A stretch of DNA of 64,000 nt from assembly GCF_900185715.1 (NCBI RefSeq), contig NZ_FYAS01000025.1, positions 434,001-498,000 on the forward strand, in the 5' to 3' direction. This DNA comes from Allobosea sp. CS1GBMeth4. Lineage in GTDB: Bacteria; Pseudomonadota; Alphaproteobacteria; Rhizobiales; Beijerinckiaceae. This document shows, piece by piece, positions 1 through 9,595 of this stretch. Position 1 is the first letter of the stretch. Every line of letters starts with the position of its first letter. The position numbers and the translations under genes were made by a program. Below the pieces are notes generated by a model. That model did no database searches and was not told where the DNA came from. It worked only from the letters and a program-made list of their open reading frames with translations.

Positions 1-468
1 CGGAAACAGCGTCACCGCCGCATCGGCCGAGCCGTCGAGCAGATAGGGCAGCACCTGGCTGACCGTCAGGATGTCGAGCTGCAGCGAGACGCTCGGCAGT
101 CCCGCGAGCAGCCGCGCCAGGGCCGCCGGAACGAGCCCGCGGCCGATGCTGGGCGAGGCGCCGCAGCGGAAGACCGAGCGCTCGGGCAGCGCCGCCTGCG
201 CCGCCCGCTCCACCGCCGAGCGCATCTGCTCGAAGGCCCGGTCGATCTCGGCGAGGAAGCGCGCCGCTTCCTGCGTCGGCGTCAGCCGGCCGCGGACCCG
301 GTTGAACAGCCTGGCGCCGAGCTGATCCTCCATGCGCAGGATCATCCGCGTCACGGTCGGCTGCGCGATGCGGAGTTCGCGCGCGGCGCCGGCGAGGCTG
401 CCGCAGGCCATCACCGCCTTGAACACCTCGATCTGGCGGAAGGTCAGCACGCCATCCTCGCGGGACAT
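1..468 (-). CDS. LysR-family transcriptional regulator (N-terminal part, cut by window edge)
   Basis: The 156 codons read from the ATG at 466-468 form a classic LysR winged helix-turn-helix (FRQIEVFKAVMACGSLAGAA, then QPTVTRMI and FNRVRGRLTPT), followed by the linker helix and the start of the effector-binding domain. The C-terminus lies beyond base 1. It sits 63 bp downstream of, and on the same strand as, an amino-acid ABC transporter operon, so it may regulate that operon or a gene outside the window. The ligand is unknown. Family assignment is firm; the target is inference. Confidence 0.9.
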   Translation of the reverse strand, partial: MSREDGVLTFRQIEVFKAVMACGSLAGAARELRIAQPTVTRMILRMEDQLGARLFNRVRGRLTPTQEAARFLAEIDRAFEQMRSAVERAAQAALPERSVFRCGASPSIGRGLVPAALARLLAGLPSVSLQLDILTVSQVLPYLLDGSADAAVTLFP

Positions 469-531
469 TCCGGCGAAGAGGCCGCCGGTCTCGACGGCAG
501 CGAAGCCGCCGAGGCCGGCAGGGTCAAGCGA

Positions 532-1362
532 TCACTCGCCCTTGTTGACCGAGATCGGCTTCAGCGCGTTGCTCGGCTGGACGTATTTGGCGATCAGCTT
601 GTCATAGGTGCCGTTCGCCTGCAGCCGCTCCAGCGCACCCTTGACCGCGTCCCGCAGTTGGCCGCCCTCGGCGGTCTTCGGGAACGGGATGCCGGTCAGC
701 GAGCGGGTGAAGGGCTCGCCGAGCGGAACATAGGTGTTCGGCTCGAGCTTCTGGAAATGGTTCATCGTCTCGCTGCCCTGGACGCCGCCCTGCAGGCGCT
801 GGGTCTTGAGCTGGGTGCGCGCGTCGACCGAGCCCTCCGTGCCGACAACGGTGATCGCCGGCTTGCCCTTGGCAACGCAGTTCGCATCGCTCCACTCGCC
901 GATCTGCTTCGGCCAGTTGGTCGAGCGGCTGGCGCCGACGCTCTTGCCGCAGAGGTCGTCGACCGACTTGATCGAGGAGGCAAAGGCGGTGACCGTGTAG
1001 AACTGCGCGCCCGAGACCATGTAGTCGACGAAATCGACCGTCTCGCGCCGCGCCGGCAGGTCGCTCATGCCGGCCATCACCATGTCGACGCGGCCGGTCG
1101 TCAGCGAGGGCAGCATCTGGGCGAAGGCGGTCTCCTGCCACTCGGCCTTGACGCCGAGCTCCTTGGCGATGGCCTCGCCGAGCTCGTAGTCGAATCCGGC
1201 CATCTGGTTGGTCGCCGGGTCCTTGTAGACGATCGGCGCATAGTTCGGCTGGGTCGCGATGACGATCTTGCCGGCGCTCTTGATCCGATCCGGCAGGGCC
1301 TGGGCCTGGGCGGCGAGCGCGGTGCCGGCGAGCAGCGCGGCGGCGAGCGAAAGGCGAAGCAT
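532..1362 (-). CDS. ABC transporter substrate-binding protein, polar amino-acid type
   Basis: Periplasmic solute-binding protein of the SBP_bac_3 family (276 aa). I use the ATG at 1360-1362 because an AGAGGGAGA ribosome site lies just upstream and a normal signal peptide follows (MLRLSLAAALLAGTALAAQA); an in-frame ATG 21 codons upstream would add a charged, non-signal leader. Family features include IVIATQPNYAPIVYKD near the mature N-terminus, GFDYELGEAIAKELG, and MVMAGMSDLPARRE. It is the last gene of an argH-like/permease/ATPase/binding-protein cluster and should deliver an amino acid or related cation to that permease. The substrate cannot be read from sequence; linkage to an argininosuccinate-lyase-like enzyme makes arginine-type compounds a guess only. 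Confidence 0.93.
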   Translation of the reverse strand: MLRLSLAAALLAGTALAAQAQALPDRIKSAGKIVIATQPNYAPIVYKDPATNQMAGFDYELGEAIAKELGVKAEWQETAFAQMLPSLTTGRVDMVMAGMSDLPARRETVDFVDYMVSGAQFYTVTAFASSIKSVDDLCGKSVGASRSTNWPKQIGEWSDANCVAKGKPAITVVGTEGSVDARTQLKTQRLQGGVQGSETMNHFQKLEPNTYVPLGEPFTRSLTGIPFPKTAEGGQLRDAVKGALERLQANGTYDKLIAKYVQPSNALKPISVNKGE

Positions 1363-1421
1363 GGTGGTCTCCCTCTGGTCCTTGCCTGGATCGGCTTTGC
1401 TTGGGTTCACTTGGCTTAAGT

Positions 1422-2195
1422 TCACTTCAGGACGGCGGCGATGAAGTCGCGGGTGCGGGGCTGCTGCGGGGAGACCAGCACCTGCTGCGGCGGGCCCTGT
1501 TCGACGATCTCGCCCTTGTCCATGAAGACGACGTCGCTCGCGACCTCGCGGGCGAAGCCGAGCTCATGGGTGACCACGATCATCGTCATGCCCGTCGCGG
1601 CGAGGTCGCGCATCACGTTCAGCACCTCGCCGACGAGCTCGGGGTCGAGCGCCGAGGTCGGCTCGTCGAACAGCATCACCTGCGGCTTCATCGCCAGCGC
1701 GCGGGCGATGGCGATGCGCTGCTGCTGGCCGCCGGAAAGCTCGATCGGATAGGAATCGCGCTTCTCGGCCAGGCCGACGCGCTCGAGCAGCGCCATCGCC
1801 TCGGCGACGATCTCGCGCCGCGGCCGCTTCAGCACGGTGAGCGGCCCCTCGACGATGTTCTGCAGCACCGTCATATGGTTGAACAGGTTGAAGCGCTGGA
1901 AGACCATGCCGGTCTTGAGGCGCTGGCGCGCGATCTCGGCGTCGCTGAGCTCGTGCAGCTCGTTGCCGACGCGGCGATAGCCGATCAGCTCGCCGGCGAC
2001 GGTGATCGCGCCGGCGTCGATCTTCTCGAGCTGGTTGATGCAGCGCAGCAGCGTCGATTTGCCCGAGCCGGAGGGGCCGATGATGCATTGCACCGCCCCC
2101 GGCATGACAGAAAGCGAGACCGCGTTCAGCGCCTTGAGGGGGCCGAACTGCTTGGTGACGCGGGCGGCGACGACGATCGGAGACGAAGCGGTCAC
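1422..2195 (-). CDS. ABC transporter ATP-binding protein, polar amino-acid type
   Basis: Cytoplasmic ATPase of 257 aa in the HisP/GlnQ group. Walker A is GPSGSGKST (about residues 39-47), the Q-loop lies in [13 protein letters not shown], the signature is [16 protein letters not shown], Walker B is [14 protein letters not shown] and the H-loop is VVTHE. The start is a GTG inside the TGA stop of the permease gene (4-bp overlap GTGA), which implies translational coupling. It energises uptake by the neighbouring permease and binding protein. Length and motifs are complete and nothing is unusual. Confidence 0.96.
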   Translation of the reverse strand: MTASSPIVVAARVTKQFGPLKALNAVSLSVMPGAVQCIIGPSGSGKSTLLRCINQLEKIDAGAITVAGELIGYRRVGNELHELSDAEIARQRLKTGMVFQRFNLFNHMTVLQNIVEGPLTVLKRPRREIVAEAMALLERVGLAEKRDSYPIELSGGQQQRIAIARALAMKPQVMLFDEPTSALDPELVGEVLNVMRDLAATGMTMIVVTHELGFAREVASDVVFMDKGEIVEQGPPQQVLVSPQQPRTRDFIAAVLK

Positions 2196-3085
2196 GCGGC
2201 GGCCTCCTCGGCGATCTGAGGCTTGGCGCGGCGTTCGCCCCTCCCCTTCGAGAAGGCGCGTTCGAGGAAGAACTGGCCGATCTGCAGGAGGGTGACGACG
2301 ATGAGGTACCAGCCGGCCGCGACGATCAGGAGTTCGATGACGCGGGCATTGGCGTAATACACCGTCTGCGCGTTGCGCAGGATCTCGGAGAACTGGATGA
2401 CGCTGGCGACCGAGGTCAGCTTGACCATGCTGATCACCTCGTTGCCGACCGGCGGGATGATCACCCGCATCGCCTGCGGCAGCACGATCCGGCGCAGCGT
2501 CGTCAGCCGCGTCATGCCGATCGCCTTGGCGGCCTCGGTCTGGCCGACATCGACCGAGAGGATGCCGGAGCGGACCACTTCGGCGGTGTAGGCGCCCTGG
2601 TTCATGCCGAGGCCGAGCAGCGTCGCCATGAACGGGCCGATCACGTCGATGGTGCGCCACTCGACCACGCCGGGAATGCCGATGGTCGGGAAGACCAGCG
2701 CCAGGTTGAACCAGAGCAGCAATTGCAGCAGCAGCGGCGTGCCGCGGAAGAACCAGATGTAGAACAGCGCGACACCGCGCAGTACAGGGTTCGGCGACAT
2801 GTACATGATCGCGAAGATCACGCCGAGCACGATGCCGAGCCCCATGGCGCAGACGGTCATGATCAGCGTGTTGACGAGCCCGCCGAGGATGGCCGGCGCG
2901 GTGAAGAACTGCGCCACCACCGGCCAGGCGATCTGGCCCTGCGCGAACGCCTTCACCACCCAGGCCAGCACGAACAGGATCGCCGCCGCGGCGACCCAGC
3001 GCCCGTAGAAGCGCTTGGGCACGATGGTCAGGCCAGCGATCTCGGCGAGGCCGCGATCCGGCATGGTCTGGGTTGCACTGCTCAT
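2192..3085 (-). CDS. ABC transporter permease, polar amino-acid type
   Basis: Inner-membrane protein of 297 aa of the HisM/GlnP family. After a short cytoplasmic N-terminus come about five hydrophobic segments, the first near [13 protein letters not shown]. The EAA-type coupling loop is seen at [20 protein letters not shown]. The ATG at 3083-3085 overlaps the stop of the argH-like gene by 4 bp (ATGA), and the gene's own stop overlaps the ATPase start, so the three genes look co-translated. Only one permease gene is present, so the transporter probably uses a permease homodimer. Confidence 0.95.
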   Translation of the reverse strand: MSSATQTMPDRGLAEIAGLTIVPKRFYGRWVAAAAILFVLAWVVKAFAQGQIAWPVVAQFFTAPAILGGLVNTLIMTVCAMGLGIVLGVIFAIMYMSPNPVLRGVALFYIWFFRGTPLLLQLLLWFNLALVFPTIGIPGVVEWRTIDVIGPFMATLLGLGMNQGAYTAEVVRSGILSVDVGQTEAAKAIGMTRLTTLRRIVLPQAMRVIIPPVGNEVISMVKLTSVASVIQFSEILRNAQTVYYANARVIELLIVAAGWYLIVVTLLQIGQFFLERAFSKGRGERRAKPQIAEEAAA

Positions 3086-4497
3086 GCCGCGCGCTCCCGC
3101 GTCCACTGCGCGAAGCCGGCGAGCCAGGCGCGGAAGCGGCCGATCTGCTCGGCCACCCTGGCCGGGGCCGTGCCGCCATGGCCGCTGCGCGCCGCCACTG
3201 CCGCGTCGAGCGTCAGCACCGCCAGCACGCTCTCGTCGAGGCGCGGATCGATCGCGCGCAATTCCACCGGCTCCAGCCCTTCGAGCTCGCGGCCCATCTC
3301 CTCGCAATAGCGCACCAGCGCGCCGCTGATCTCGTGCGCCTCGGCAAAGGGCACGCCCTTGCGGGCGAGATGATCGGCGACTTCGGTCGCCAGCGCAAAG
3401 CCGGCGCCGGCCTGGGCCCGCATCACCTCGGGTCTGGCCTCCATCGTCGCGATCAGCCCGGCGAAGGCCGGCAGCACCTCGCCGAGCACGTCGACCGCGT
3501 CGAAGGCGGCGCGCTTGTCCTCGGCGAGGTCGCGGTTATAGGCGAGCGGCAGGCCCTTCAGCGCGCCCAGCATGGCGACGAGATCGCCGGTCAGGCGCGC
3601 CGCCCGTCCGCGCGAGATCTCGGCGATGTCCGGATTCTTCTTCTGCGGCATGATCGAGGATCCCGTCGCGAAGGCATCGTCGAGCACGACCCAGCCGAAC
3701 TGGCGCGAGGTCCACAGCGTCACCTCCTCCGCCAGCCGCGACAGATTGGTCGCCAGCATCGCCGCGACGAACAGGAATTCCGCGACATGGTCGCGCGCAC
3801 CGACCGCATCCACCGAGTTCTCGCAGGGCCCGTCATAGCCGAGCGCCCTGGCGCTGAGCTCGGGCGTCAGCGCGATCGCCGAGCCGGCGAGCGCCGCGGC
3901 TCCCAGGGGCGAGAGCGAGGAGCGCTTCTCCCAGTCCTGCAGGCGCGTGGCGTCGCGCGACAGCGCCTGGCCATGCGCCATCAGCCAATGACCGAAGGTG
4001 ACCGGCTGGGCGCTCTGCAGATGGGTGAAGCCCGGGCAGACCGAGGCGGCGTGCCGCTCGGCCTGATCGGCGATCGCCGCGAGCAAGTCGGCGAGCATCG
4101 CGCCGACCGTACGTGCTTCGGCGCGCAGATAGAGCTTCAGATTGTTGGCGGCCTGGTCGTTGCGCGAGCGCCCGGCCCTGAGCTTGGCCCCGGTCGCGCC
4201 GATCCGCGCGATCAGAACGCGCTCGATGAAGGTATGGACGTCCTCGTCGCCGTCGTTCGGCGCGAGCGCGCCGGCCGCGAGGTCGCGGGCGATGCCGTCG
4301 AGCGCCGCGACGATGGTCTCGAATTCGTCCTGGCTGAGCAGCCCGGCGCGTTCGAGCTCGGCCGCATGCGCCTTGCCGCCGGCGATGTCCTGCGGCGCGA
4401 GCCGGGCATGGGCGCCGGCCGCGCTCGACAGCTTCATCATGCGCGGGTCCGGCGGCTTGCGGAAACGGCCGCCCCAGAGGCGCGTGGTCTGGTTCAT
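3082..4497 (-). CDS. argH: Argininosuccinate lyase (ArgH family)
   Basis: Protein of 471 aa in the fumarase/aspartase superfamily; argininosuccinate lyase splits argininosuccinate into arginine and fumarate. Conserved blocks are WGGRF at the N-terminus (residues 8-12), AGRSRNDQ (108-115), THLQSAQP (158-165, with the His-Gln-Ser-Ala region) and the superfamily signature [12 protein letters not shown] (279-290), so catalysis looks intact. Unusually, it heads an amino-acid ABC transporter operon (overlapping ATGA with the permease) and faces a divergent LysR gene. A biosynthetic argH is normally elsewhere, so this may be a second, catabolic or scavenging copy acting on the imported substrate. 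Family is firm; exact substrate is less sure. Confidence 0.85.
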   Translation of the reverse strand: MNQTTRLWGGRFRKPPDPRMMKLSSAAGAHARLAPQDIAGGKAHAAELERAGLLSQDEFETIVAALDGIARDLAAGALAPNDGDEDVHTFIERVLIARIGATGAKLRAGRSRNDQAANNLKLYLRAEARTVGAMLADLLAAIADQAERHAASVCPGFTHLQSAQPVTFGHWLMAHGQALSRDATRLQDWEKRSSLSPLGAAALAGSAIALTPELSARALGYDGPCENSVDAVGARDHVAEFLFVAAMLATNLSRLAEEVTLWTSRQFGWVVLDDAFATGSSIMPQKKNPDIAEISRGRAARLTGDLVAMLGALKGLPLAYNRDLAEDKRAAFDAVDVLGEVLPAFAGLIATMEARPEVMRAQAGAGFALATEVADHLARKGVPFAEAHEISGALVRYCEEMGRELEGLEPVELRAIDPRLDESVLAVLTLDAAVAARSGHGGTAPARVAEQIGRFRAWLAGFAQWTRERAA

Positions 4498-4590
4498 GAT
4501 GCTCTCCCCTGGCGGAAAGCATTGCCCTCTTGACCGCGCAACCGGCAAACGAAACGATCTCCTCAGGGTAGTCGCCGAAGGAATATCTGC

Positions 4591-5493
4591 TTGGCCGGCC
4601 GCAATCTCCCGCCGTCGACCACGGCGCTCCGGGTTTTCCTCGCCGTCGCCCGCCTCGGCTCGACGGCGAAGGCCGCAGGCGAGGTGCATCTGACCCAGAG
4701 CGCCGTTTCCAAGCAGATCCAGGCGCTGGAGGAGCATCTCGGCACGGTCCTGTTCGAGCGCAGCCCGGCCGGACTCAAGCCGACCGAGGCCGGCACGATC
4801 TACCGCCCCTATGCCGAGGCGGCGATCGAGCAGATGGAGCGCGGCGCCCGCCGCCTCGCCGAGCGCGCCGCGATCGGCCGGCCGATCCGCCTGCACATGA
4901 TCGCCATCGCCGGCGAGCGCTGGCTCATGGAGCGCTTTCCGGACTTCGCGCAGGCGCATCCCGGCATCGACGTCCAGTTCACCAATTTCGTCAGCGAGAA
5001 CGAGATCGAGGAAGCAGATCTCGAGATCGTTCACGGTTTCGGGCCCTGGCCGGACCGGGAATCGCATTACCTCTTCGGCCGCCGGGTCGCGCTCGTCGCC
5101 GCGCCCTCCGCGCTCGAACGCCTCGGCGGCTTCAACCGTGCCGCCGACATCCAGAAGATGACGCTGCTGCAGCATTTCCAGATGCCGGCCTTCTGGGCCG
5201 AGTTCACCGAGGCGCACGGGCTGCGCGGCGCCGTCCCGGCCCATACCGTGCGCTACGGCTATTATTCCGTGATCATCCGGGCCGCCGTGGCCGGGCTCGG
5301 CGTCGCGCTCGCCCCGCGCTGCTACGTCGCCGAGGAACTCGCTTCGGGCGCGCTCGTGAATCCGCTCGGCCTGAGCTTCGACAGCGCGACCGGCTGCTGG
5401 CTGACCGTCAACCCGCAAAGCGAGCGCACCCCCGCCCTCGACGCGCTGGTGGCCTGGCTCTGCGAGGAGGGACGCCGCTTCGACGCGGGTTGA
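4591..5493 (+). CDS. LysR-family regulator, GcvA-like
   Basis: A 300-aa LysR regulator reading from a TTG at 4591, supported by GAAGGA about 8 nt upstream. The N-terminal helix-turn-helix is clear (ALRVFLAVARLGSTAKAAGE, then LTQSAVSKQIQALEEHLG and LFERSPAG), followed by a type-2 periplasmic-binding-like effector domain. It is divergent from the argH-like/ABC operon across 93 bp, the usual LysR arrangement, so it probably controls that operon and itself. The inducer could be the transported amino acid; this is inference. Confidence 0.93.
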   Translation: MAGRNLPPSTTALRVFLAVARLGSTAKAAGEVHLTQSAVSKQIQALEEHLGTVLFERSPAGLKPTEAGTIYRPYAEAAIEQMERGARRLAERAAIGRPIRLHMIAIAGERWLMERFPDFAQAHPGIDVQFTNFVSENEIEEADLEIVHGFGPWPDRESHYLFGRRVALVAAPSALERLGGFNRAADIQKMTLLQHFQMPAFWAEFTEAHGLRGAVPAHTVRYGYYSVIIRAAVAGLGVALAPRCYVAEELASGALVNPLGLSFDSATGCWLTVNPQSERTPALDALVAWLCEEGRRFDAG

Positions 5494-5547
5494 GCCCCTC
5501 CCCGCCATGCTCTAGACCGGCCGCATGCTTCCGATGGCGAAGGCCAA

Positions 5548-6441
5548 ATGCGCATAGCCGTGACCGGACGGACCGGGCAGGTCGTCCAATCCCTTCTCGC
5601 CCGTGCCGAGGCCGCCGGCGTCGCCGTCGTCCCGGTCGGCCGGCCCGGGCTCGATCTCAAGCGACCGGAGAGCGTTCTGCCCGCGCTGGTCGCGGCCCGG
5701 CCCGACTGCATCGTCAACGCCGCCGCCTATACCGCCGTCGACAGGGCCGAGACCGAACCCGATCTCGCCCTGCGCATCAATGGCGAGGGCGCCGGCGCTG
5801 TCGCCGCCGCCGCGGCGGGCCTCGGCGTGCCGCTGATCCAGATCTCGACCGACTACGTCTTCGACGGAATGGCGCCGCGCCCTTGGCGCGAAACCGACCC
5901 GACGGCCCCGCTCTCGGCCTATGGCCGCTCCAAGCTCGCGGGCGAAGTCGCGGTCGCGGCCTCCGCCGCCGACTGGACGATCCTGCGCACCGCCTGGGTC
6001 TACAGCCCCTATGGCGCCAACTTCGTGAAGACCATGCTGCGCCTCGCCGGGACGCGGGACGAGCTCGGCGTCGTCAGCGACCAGCTCGGCTCGCCGAGCA
6101 GCGCGCTCGACCTCGCCGATGCGATCGTCGCGGTGGCGAAGGCTCTGGTCGCCCGTCCCGGCGACGCTTCGCTGCGCGGCATCTTCCACGCCGCCGGCAC
6201 CGGCGAGGCGAGCTGGGCCGACCTCGCCGAGGCCGTCTTCGCTGCCTCGGCGGCGCTGGGCGGGCCGAGCGCCGGCGTCAGGCGCATCGCCACGAGCGAC
6301 TACCCCACCCCCGCCCGCCGGCCCGGCAATTCCAGGCTCGACTGCCGCCTGCTCGCCGAGCGGTACGGCCTGCGCCTGCCGCCCTGGCGGGATTCCGTGC
6401 AAACCTGCGTCGCCGCGCTGCTCGCGCAGCCGCGAAGCTGA
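5548..6441 (+). CDS. rfbD: dTDP-4-dehydrorhamnose reductase
   Basis: RmlD/RfbD family of the short-chain dehydrogenase superfamily (297 aa). It reduces dTDP-4-dehydro-L-rhamnose to dTDP-L-rhamnose with NAD(P)H, the last step of the sugar-nucleotide pathway for surface polysaccharides. Seen are the N-terminal Rossmann glycine motif [18 protein letters not shown]-type [13 protein letters not shown], the ISTDYVFDG segment and the YGRSKLAGE catalytic Tyr-x3-Lys. It lies 10 bp upstream of rfbA; rfbB and rfbC are not in this window, so the rml set is split or continues elsewhere. Confidence 0.95.
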   Translation: MRIAVTGRTGQVVQSLLARAEAAGVAVVPVGRPGLDLKRPESVLPALVAARPDCIVNAAAYTAVDRAETEPDLALRINGEGAGAVAAAAAGLGVPLIQISTDYVFDGMAPRPWRETDPTAPLSAYGRSKLAGEVAVAASAADWTILRTAWVYSPYGANFVKTMLRLAGTRDELGVVSDQLGSPSSALDLADAIVAVAKALVARPGDASLRGIFHAAGTGEASWADLAEAVFAASAALGGPSAGVRRIATSDYPTPARRPGNSRLDCRLLAERYGLRLPPWRDSVQTCVAALLAQPRS

Positions 6442-6451
6442 AGGAAGCATC

Positions 6452-7330
6452 ATGAAGGGGATCATCCTCGCCGGCGGCAGCGGCACGCGGCTTCACCCGA
6501 TGACCATGGTGACGTCGAAGCAGCTCCTGCCCGTCTACGACAAGCCGATGATCTACTATCCGCTCTCGACGCTGATGCTCGCCGGCATCCGCGAGATCCT
6601 GATCATCTCGACGCCCGAGGACGCGCCGCGCTTCGAGGCGCTGTTCGGCAGCGGCGAGCGCTGGGGCCTCAAGCTCTCCTATGCGGTCCAGCCGAAGCCG
6701 GAAGGACTGGCGCAGGCCTATCATATCGGCGCCGACTTCGTCGCCGGCGGCCCCTCCGCCCTGATCCTCGGCGACAATCTCTATTATGGCGACGGCCTCA
6801 CCGAGGTGCTGCACCGCGCCGCCGCCCGCAGTAGCGGCGCCACCGTCTTCGCCTATCGCGTCAGCGATCCCGAGCGCTACGGCGTCGTCTCCTTCGACGC
6901 CGCCGGCAAGGCGCTCTCGATCGAGGAGAAGCCCAAGCTGCCGCGCTCGCACTGGGCGGTGACCGGCCTCTATTTCTACGACGAGCAGGTGGTCGAGATC
7001 GCCCGCAAGCTCAAGCCCTCGGCCCGCGGCGAGCTCGAGATCACCGACGTCAACCTCGCTTATCTCGAGCGCGGCGCGCTCAGCGTCGAGCGGCTCGGGC
7101 GCGGCTATGCCTGGCTCGACACTGGAACGCCCGATTCCCTAGTCGAGGCCTCCGAATTCGTGCGCACGCTGGAGCGCCGCCAGGGTTTCCGCATCGCCTG
7201 CCCGGAGGAGATCGCCTTCGACAATGGCTGGATCGAGCGCGAGCAGTTGCGGGCACTGGGCCAGGCCCTGTCGAAGAGCGGCTACGGCCAGTATCTGCTC
7301 GGCATCGCCGGGCGCGAACACTCGGCCTGA
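6452..7330 (+). CDS. rfbA: Glucose-1-phosphate thymidylyltransferase
   Basis: RmlA/RfbA, 292 aa, makes dTDP-glucose from dTTP and glucose-1-phosphate, the first step to dTDP-rhamnose. The N-terminus [18 protein letters not shown] is the nucleotide-binding loop; [18 protein letters not shown] and [14 protein letters not shown] follow with the metal-binding Asp, and the C-terminal part [13 protein letters not shown] is typical. AAGGAAG precedes the ATG at 6452. It forms a two-gene unit with rfbD; product feedback by dTDP-rhamnose is known for the family. Confidence 0.97.
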   Translation: MKGIILAGGSGTRLHPMTMVTSKQLLPVYDKPMIYYPLSTLMLAGIREILIISTPEDAPRFEALFGSGERWGLKLSYAVQPKPEGLAQAYHIGADFVAGGPSALILGDNLYYGDGLTEVLHRAAARSSGATVFAYRVSDPERYGVVSFDAAGKALSIEEKPKLPRSHWAVTGLYFYDEQVVEIARKLKPSARGELEITDVNLAYLERGALSVERLGRGYAWLDTGTPDSLVEASEFVRTLERRQGFRIACPEEIAFDNGWIEREQLRALGQALSKSGYGQYLLGIAGREHSA

Positions 7331-7448
7331 CGGCGCACTTCCCCTGCCGGTGCAGAGCGCTCATGCTGCATCGGCTGTGGCCGATGACGACAGGCCGGTC
7401 GAGATTGCGCCAGAGCCGCCGCAGATGTGCACGAGGATCGAAGACCCC

Positions 7449-8861
7449 ATGAACGCCCCCGCCACCATCTCCGGCAGTCCCCGGCATCCCGCCCTCGACG
7501 GCCTGACCGCATCTCTGCGCGAACTCCTCGGCCCGCGCTGCTCGACCTCGGACAGCGAGCGCCAGCATCACGGCCATGGCGAATCCTATCATCCGACCAG
7601 GGCGCCCGATGTGGTCTGCTATCCGCAGACCACCGAGGAGGTCAGCGGCATCGTCAAGCTCTGCCATCAGGCGAAGGTGCCAGTCATTCCCTTCGGCGCC
7701 GGCACCTCGCTCGAAGGCCATGTCGTCGCGCTGCATGGCGGCGTCTGCATCGACCTCTCGCGCATGAACGCGATCACCGCCGTCAATGCCGAGGATCTCG
7801 ACTGCACGGTCGAGGCCGGCGTCACCCGCAAGCAGCTCAACGAGCATCTGCGCGACACCGGCCTGTTCTTCCCGGTCGATCCCGGCGCCGACGCGACGCT
7901 CGGCGGCATGACCGCGACGCGCGCCTCCGGCACCAATGCGGTGCGCTACGGCACGATGAAGGACAATGTCCTGGCGCTCACCGTGGTGCTCGCCGACGGC
8001 ACCGTCCTGAAGACCGGCGGGCGGGCCCGCAAATCCTCGGCCGGTTATGACCTCCCCCGCCTCTTCGTCGGCTCGGAGGGCACGCTCGGCGTCATCACCG
8101 AGGTCACCTTGCGGCTCTACGGCATTCCCGAGGCGAGCTCGGTCGCGGTCTGCTCCTTCCCCGACATCGCCAGCGCCGTCAACTGCGCCATCGAGACGAT
8201 CCAGTGCGGCATCCAGGTCGCGCGCGTCGAATTGCTCGACGAGATCTGCATGCGCGCGATCAACCGCCACAACAATCTGAGCTATCCCGAGACGGTGGCG
8301 CTCTTCCTCGAATTCCACGGCACGGAAGCGGCCGTGGTCTCGCAGGCGGAGATGGTCCAGGCGATAGCCGAAGGCCATGGCGGCGAAGGCTGGCGCTTCG
8401 CGACCAGCACGGAGGAGCGCAACAAGCTCTGGCAGGCCCGGCACAACATGCACTACGCCCTGCTCGCCTTGCGTCCCGGCGCCAGCAGCTGGGGCACCGA
8501 CACCTGCGTGCCGATCTCCCAGCTCGCCGCCTGCATCACCGAGATCAAGGAGCATGCCAAGGATGCGCCCTTCCCGGTCACGGCGCTCGGCCATGTCGGC
8601 GACGGCAATTTCCACATGGGCTTCCAGATCATGATGGATTCGCCGGACGAGATCCGCGAGGCCGAGCGGCTGAACGGCCTGCTGGTCAACCGCGCCATCG
8701 AGCTCGGCGGCACCTGCACCGGCGAGCACGGCGTCGGCTATGGCAAGGCGAAATTCATGCGCAAGGAGCACGGCGATGCCGCCATCGCCGTGATGCGCGC
8801 GCTGAAGGCGAGCCTCGACCCCGACAACATCATGAACCCCGGCAAGGTCCTGCCGGAGTAA
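7449..8861 (+). CDS. FAD-linked oxidase, D-lactate dehydrogenase (cytochrome)/GlcD family
   Basis: Flavoprotein of 470 aa. The N-terminal PCMH-type FAD domain shows VPVIPFGAGTSLEGHV (about residues 79-94) and the DATLGGMTATRASGTNAVRYG stretch in the FAD-binding region; the C-terminal FAD-oxidase domain ends with CTGEHGVGYGKAKFM and a NIMNPGK tail. It oxidises a 2-hydroxy acid, most likely D-lactate (Dld-like), possibly glycolate or D-2-hydroxyglutarate, passing electrons to a quinone or cytochrome. It stands alone: no glcE or glcF neighbours, which favours a Dld-type single-subunit enzyme. Upstream 118 bp carry no gene. Confidence 0.9.
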   Translation: MNAPATISGSPRHPALDGLTASLRELLGPRCSTSDSERQHHGHGESYHPTRAPDVVCYPQTTEEVSGIVKLCHQAKVPVIPFGAGTSLEGHVVALHGGVCIDLSRMNAITAVNAEDLDCTVEAGVTRKQLNEHLRDTGLFFPVDPGADATLGGMTATRASGTNAVRYGTMKDNVLALTVVLADGTVLKTGGRARKSSAGYDLPRLFVGSEGTLGVITEVTLRLYGIPEASSVAVCSFPDIASAVNCAIETIQCGIQVARVELLDEICMRAINRHNNLSYPETVALFLEFHGTEAAVVSQAEMVQAIAEGHGGEGWRFATSTEERNKLWQARHNMHYALLALRPGASSWGTDTCVPISQLAACITEIKEHAKDAPFPVTALGHVGDGNFHMGFQIMMDSPDEIREAERLNGLLVNRAIELGGTCTGEHGVGYGKAKFMRKEHGDAAIAVMRALKASLDPDNIMNPGKVLPE

Positions 8862-8932
8862 AGGTCTCCCGCCGGCCGTTCAGACGCCGCATCGGATGTC
8901 CCTCGTGCCGGTGCGAGCACGCGTGGGACAGG

Positions 8933-9094
8933 CTACTTCCCGCCCGGCGGGCGCTGATCCTGCCAGTCGGCCGACCAGACGAGTCTCGGCTGCTGCACTT
9001 TCGCCGCCGAAGCGAGCCTGGCCTGGCGGCGCTTCTTCCTGGCCAGCGCCATGATCGACATGAAACGAAGCCGGTTTCTCTTGTCTTTCATCAT
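8933..9094 (-). CDS. Possible small basic protein (53 aa)
   Basis: An ORF starting at ATGATGAAAGAC (9092-9094) encodes a very Arg/Lys-rich N-terminal half (KDKRNRLRF, ARKKRRQARLAS) and a polar tail ending QRPPGGK. It lies in the otherwise gene-free stretch between the flavoenzyme and the IS3 remnant, with only a weak GGGG ribosome site. I recognise no family. It may be a real small protein or chance. Confidence 0.25.
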   Translation of the reverse strand: MMKDKRNRLRFMSIMALARKKRRQARLASAAKVQQPRLVWSADWQDQRPPGGK

Positions 9095-9244
9095 CCCCCG
9101 CGCGGCCCCTGTTGTTCCGGATTGGAAAGCGTAGGCGCAGCGAGACAGGCAACCGCAAGAACAGGGCCAAGACCTTGATCTCGCGCAAACAACCTCACGC
9201 CCGCGGCGGGGTCGCATCGGGGCGGGGTCTGTGCCCCCTGCTTG

Positions 9245-9400
9245 TCATCCGGCTGACGCCAGAGCCCTCTGTTGAGATTGGCGATGCTGCGCCGGAGCAA
9301 CGCGCGATCGTCGGAGCTGGTCTGTATTGTGCCACCAATCGTCTGTTGCGGTGAGTTTGGCGGCAAAGGCCGCTGGCGTGAGGTAGCCGAGCGGCGAGCG
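9245..9400 (-). pseudogene. IS3-family transposase C-terminal remnant
   Basis: The minus strand reads LGYLTPAAFAAKLTATDDW then NTDQLRRSRVAP up to a TGA at 9245-9247. This is the characteristic C-terminal end of IS3-family (IS407/IS51-like) OrfB transposases, where LGYLTPxxFA follows the catalytic core. Nothing of the DDE core or OrfA is found upstream, so only about 50 codons survive. It marks an old insertion at the left edge of the accessory region. Confidence 0.7.
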
Positions 9401-9511
9401 TCGGAGGCACGAGCCGCACCCAATGGCGGCTCAGCCTTCGGCCGGCACGATCTGCGCTCCGTCAGTCACTGGCGCAGTTTCGCTTTTCTTTACCCTTCTC
9501 GTTGGGATGGA

Positions 9512-9525
9512 GGTAAAATTTTACC
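9512..9525. promoter_or_regulatory. Perfect AT-rich palindrome, candidate operator
   Basis: GGTAAAATTTTACC is a perfect 14-bp palindrome in an AT-rich stretch 70 bp upstream of the gene starting at 9596. A half-site-like TTTACCC occurs just upstream at 9489-9495. The position suits a repressor binding site over the promoter. The regulator is unknown. Confidence 0.4.
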
Positions 9526-9595
9526 CTCGGTTCTCCCTTGCTTTTTCTCTTGAGATATGGCATTTAACTCTAACCGAAACGGATAGGAGAAAGCC

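Noticed and set aside
5512-6486. Long minus-strand ORF opposite rfbD
   Set aside because: Shadow of a high-GC gene on the other strand; low-complexity Gly/Arg composition.
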